Assembly (NCBI GenBank): GCA_025454675.1
Contig: JALONZ010000079.1
Location: 1-7,629 of the forward strand
Direction: 5' to 3'
From: Anaerolineae bacterium
Lineage (GTDB): Bacteria; Chloroflexota; Anaerolineae; Aggregatilineales; Phototrophicaceae
DNA: 7,629 bases
The notes below the pieces were generated by a model that was not told the origin of the DNA, searched no databases, and saw only the letters and a list, made by a program, of their open reading frames with translations. Positions 6,270 to 7,629 of this stretch are shown here, one piece after another. How positions within the stretch are numbered: the first letter of the stretch is position 1; the number at the start of each line of letters is the position of its first letter. Made by a program: the position numbers and the translations under genes.

Positions 6270-6298
6270 TTCACCTTTAAGTATATTCACGCTACAAT
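6270..6298 (+). promoter_or_regulatory. Likely sigma-70-type promoter of the RNA methyltransferase gene
   Basis: TTCACC (6270-6275, four of six matches to TTGACA) and TACAAT (6293-6298, five of six to TATAAT) are exactly 17 bp apart. They lie 39 bases before the start codon at 6338. This is the best two-box promoter match in the window. Confidence 0.55.
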
Positions 6299-6337
6299 GT
6301 AACGCAATTGCAAACCTGCGAAAATAGGATAAATCTC

Positions 6338-7576
6338 ATGGCGGATAAGAAAACGATACGGGTCACAATCGAATCTATGGCGAATGGCGGGAGTGGTATC
6401 GCCAAGCACAACGGGCAGGTGATATTCATCCCCTACACCATCCCTGGCGAAGTGTTGGATGCACAAATTATCCGCGAGAAAGGACGGGTCGCATTTGGTC
6501 GCGGTGTGACCTTGCAAGATGCCTCTGCGGATAGGGTGTATCCCAAATGCGCCCATTTTGGCGCGGGCAAATGTGGCAGATGCCAATGGCAACACATTGA
6601 TTATCAAGCCCAATTGTTGCTCAAACAAGATGTCCTCGCTGACCAATTTGAGCGCGTTGGCGGATTTGCGAATGCCGATATTCAGCCCGTCATCCAAAGC
6701 CCTATCGAGTGGGGTTATTTATATCAATTGGCGTTTGAAATTAGTCCAGAGGGGCAAATTGGTTTGCCTTCTGCCGATGATGATACGCTGACAGTCATCA
6801 CAACCTGCGAAATTTTGCATCCCGATTTGCTAGAACTGTACGAATCGCTGGAGATGGATTTTGTGGGGATGCGCCGACTCAAATTGCGTTTGGGGAGCGA
6901 TAACACACCCATGCTGATTTTATATGTCGAGGATGAAGCCGATTTACCCGAACTCGCGGTAGATTTTCCCGCCAGCGTGAATGCCATTTTGCCCGATGGT
7001 GTGCCGATTAACCTCATCGGCGAGACGCATAGCCGCTACACCATCAACGGGCATGAATTCCGTGTGACGGCGGGGTGTGATTTTCGGCATAATATCGCGC
7101 AAATCGGCGAATTATCGGCATTGGTGACGAAAATTCTGAATATCACCCCTGATGATGTGGTCGGGGATTTTTATGGCGGGTGCGGATTTTTGAGCGTCGG
7201 CATTGCCCCACACGCCAAATCGGTGACACTGGTCGAAAGCTATCCGCCTGCGGTGCATGATGCGCGTCAAAATTGCAAAAAATTCGATAATATTCAGGTC
7301 ATAGATGGCGCGGTTGAAGATGAATTGTATCGGCTAAACGATTTTGACGCGCTGATACTCGACCCGCCCAGCGATGGACTCAGTTTGGCGGTGGTGGATG
7401 CGTTGGGCGAATCGTCTGTGAAGCGGATTGCGTATATCAGCAGTGACCCCGCCACCCTCGCCCGTGATTGCAAGCGTCTGGTGAGCAAAGGGTATCGGTT
7501 GGGCAAGGTGTACCCCATAGATATGCACCCGCAAACCTATTATATTGACGCAGTGGCGGTGTTGGAACGAGGGTGA
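6338..7576 (+). CDS. TrmA/RlmD-family RNA methyltransferase homologue lacking the catalytic Cys
   Basis: The protein has 412 residues. The start at 6338 follows AGGAT (6325-6329) and begins directly with the TRAM domain (residues 1-60). An ATG 30 bases upstream lacks a site. Family members transfer a methyl group from SAM to C5 of uracil in rRNA or tRNA. Four Fe-S cysteines are present: C71, C79, C82 (in CGRCQWQHIDYQAQ) and C157 (TTCEILHP). The SAM-binding region is DFYGGCGF (277-284), with VE at 299-300. The late motifs are altered: DPPS (342-345) replaces the usual DPPR; YISSDPATLARD has Ser369 where the family has the nucleophilic Cys (YVSCNPATLARD-type); and MHPQTYYID has Asp404 where a general-base Glu is expected. 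The family's FFQVN-like segment reads CDFRHN (247-251). By family chemistry it should not methylate uracil in the usual way. It may be an RNA-binding or chaperone-like relative, or use a changed mechanism. Fold and family are secure; activity is not. Confidence 0.88.
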   Translation: MADKKTIRVTIESMANGGSGIAKHNGQVIFIPYTIPGEVLDAQIIREKGRVAFGRGVTLQDASADRVYPKCAHFGAGKCGRCQWQHIDYQAQLLLKQDVLADQFERVGGFANADIQPVIQSPIEWGYLYQLAFEISPEGQIGLPSADDDTLTVITTCEILHPDLLELYESLEMDFVGMRRLKLRLGSDNTPMLILYVEDEADLPELAVDFPASVNAILPDGVPINLIGETHSRYTINGHEFRVTAGCDFRHNIAQIGELSALVTKILNITPDDVVGDFYGGCGFLSVGIAPHAKSVTLVESYPPAVHDARQNCKKFDNIQVIDGAVEDELYRLNDFDALILDPPSDGLSLAVVDALGESSVKRIAYISSDPATLARDCKRLVSKGYRLGKVYPIDMHPQTYYIDAVAVLERG

Positions 7577-7604
7577 GGGTGATAGGTTAATTTTTATGAT
7601 TCTA

Positions 7605-7613
7605 TGTTATAAT
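7605..7613 (+). promoter_or_regulatory. Extended -10 promoter near the right edge
   Basis: TGTTATAAT is a perfect extended -10 element (TGn plus TATAAT), which needs little or no -35 box; TTAATT 15 bp upstream is weak. An ATG at 7625-7627 lies 11 bases after the box. If that ATG were the start, the mRNA would have almost no leader. The window ends at 7629, so no gene can be confirmed. Confidence 0.5.
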
Positions 7614-7629
7614 TGCATTTTATCATGAA

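Noticed and set aside
6287..6697. Minus-strand open frame of 136 codons opposite the methyltransferase start
   Set aside because: It is antisense to the TRAM domain and Fe-S cysteine region, and has no independent support.

Overview
The window looks like a chromosomal piece from a moderately AT-rich bacterium, most likely a member of the Chloroflexota (Anaerolineae-like). This is inference. The supports are a secreted beta-helix protein with a Pro/Thr-rich spacer and an LPATGE tail, a secreted triple SH3-type protein with a Thr/Pro-rich linker, a ferrochelatase with the loop seen in some non-proteobacterial versions, and a TRAM-type RNA methyltransferase. No rRNA, tRNA, CRISPR array, transposase or phage gene is visible.

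Layout. Positions 2-100 hold the 3' end of an unidentified + strand gene. Positions 233-1252 encode a full-length ferrochelatase (HemH) broken by one in-frame TAA. Positions 1352-2239 encode an exported seven-repeat TPR protein broken by one in-frame TGA. Positions 2409-4442 encode a secreted right-handed beta-helix protein ending in an LPATG motif, followed by a strong intrinsic terminator. That terminator overlaps the stop codon of a convergent two-gene minus-strand operon: the 6072-5029 triple SH3-type secreted protein, then the 5032-4469 two-helix membrane protein with a PH-like domain, joined by an ATGA overlap. A divergent intergenic region (6073-6337) carries a perfect 20-bp palindrome, a REP-like GC-rich hairpin and a four-run G tract. 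It leads into a + strand TrmA/RlmD-family RNA methyltransferase homologue (6338-7576). The window ends in what looks like the promoter of a further gene.

The most notable features are three coding anomalies. The ferrochelatase and the TPR gene are adjacent, and each reads perfectly through a single stop codon with no frame change. In the TPR gene the 34-residue period is kept exactly across the stop, and the stop sits where the preceding repeat has Arg, so CGA to TGA is the simplest origin. The RNA methyltransferase keeps its four Fe-S cysteines and its TRAM and SAM regions, but has Ser where the family has its catalytic Cys and Asp where it has its catalytic Glu. The window could therefore hold decaying genes, genes needing stop-codon readthrough, or assembly errors in the first two; the third is better explained as functional divergence or inactivation.

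The three secreted or membrane proteins (TPR, beta-helix, SH3/PH pair) suggest a cell-surface theme. Only the SH3/PH pair is clearly an operon, and no metabolic pathway joins the genes. I do not see a defence system or other clearly new multi-gene system here.
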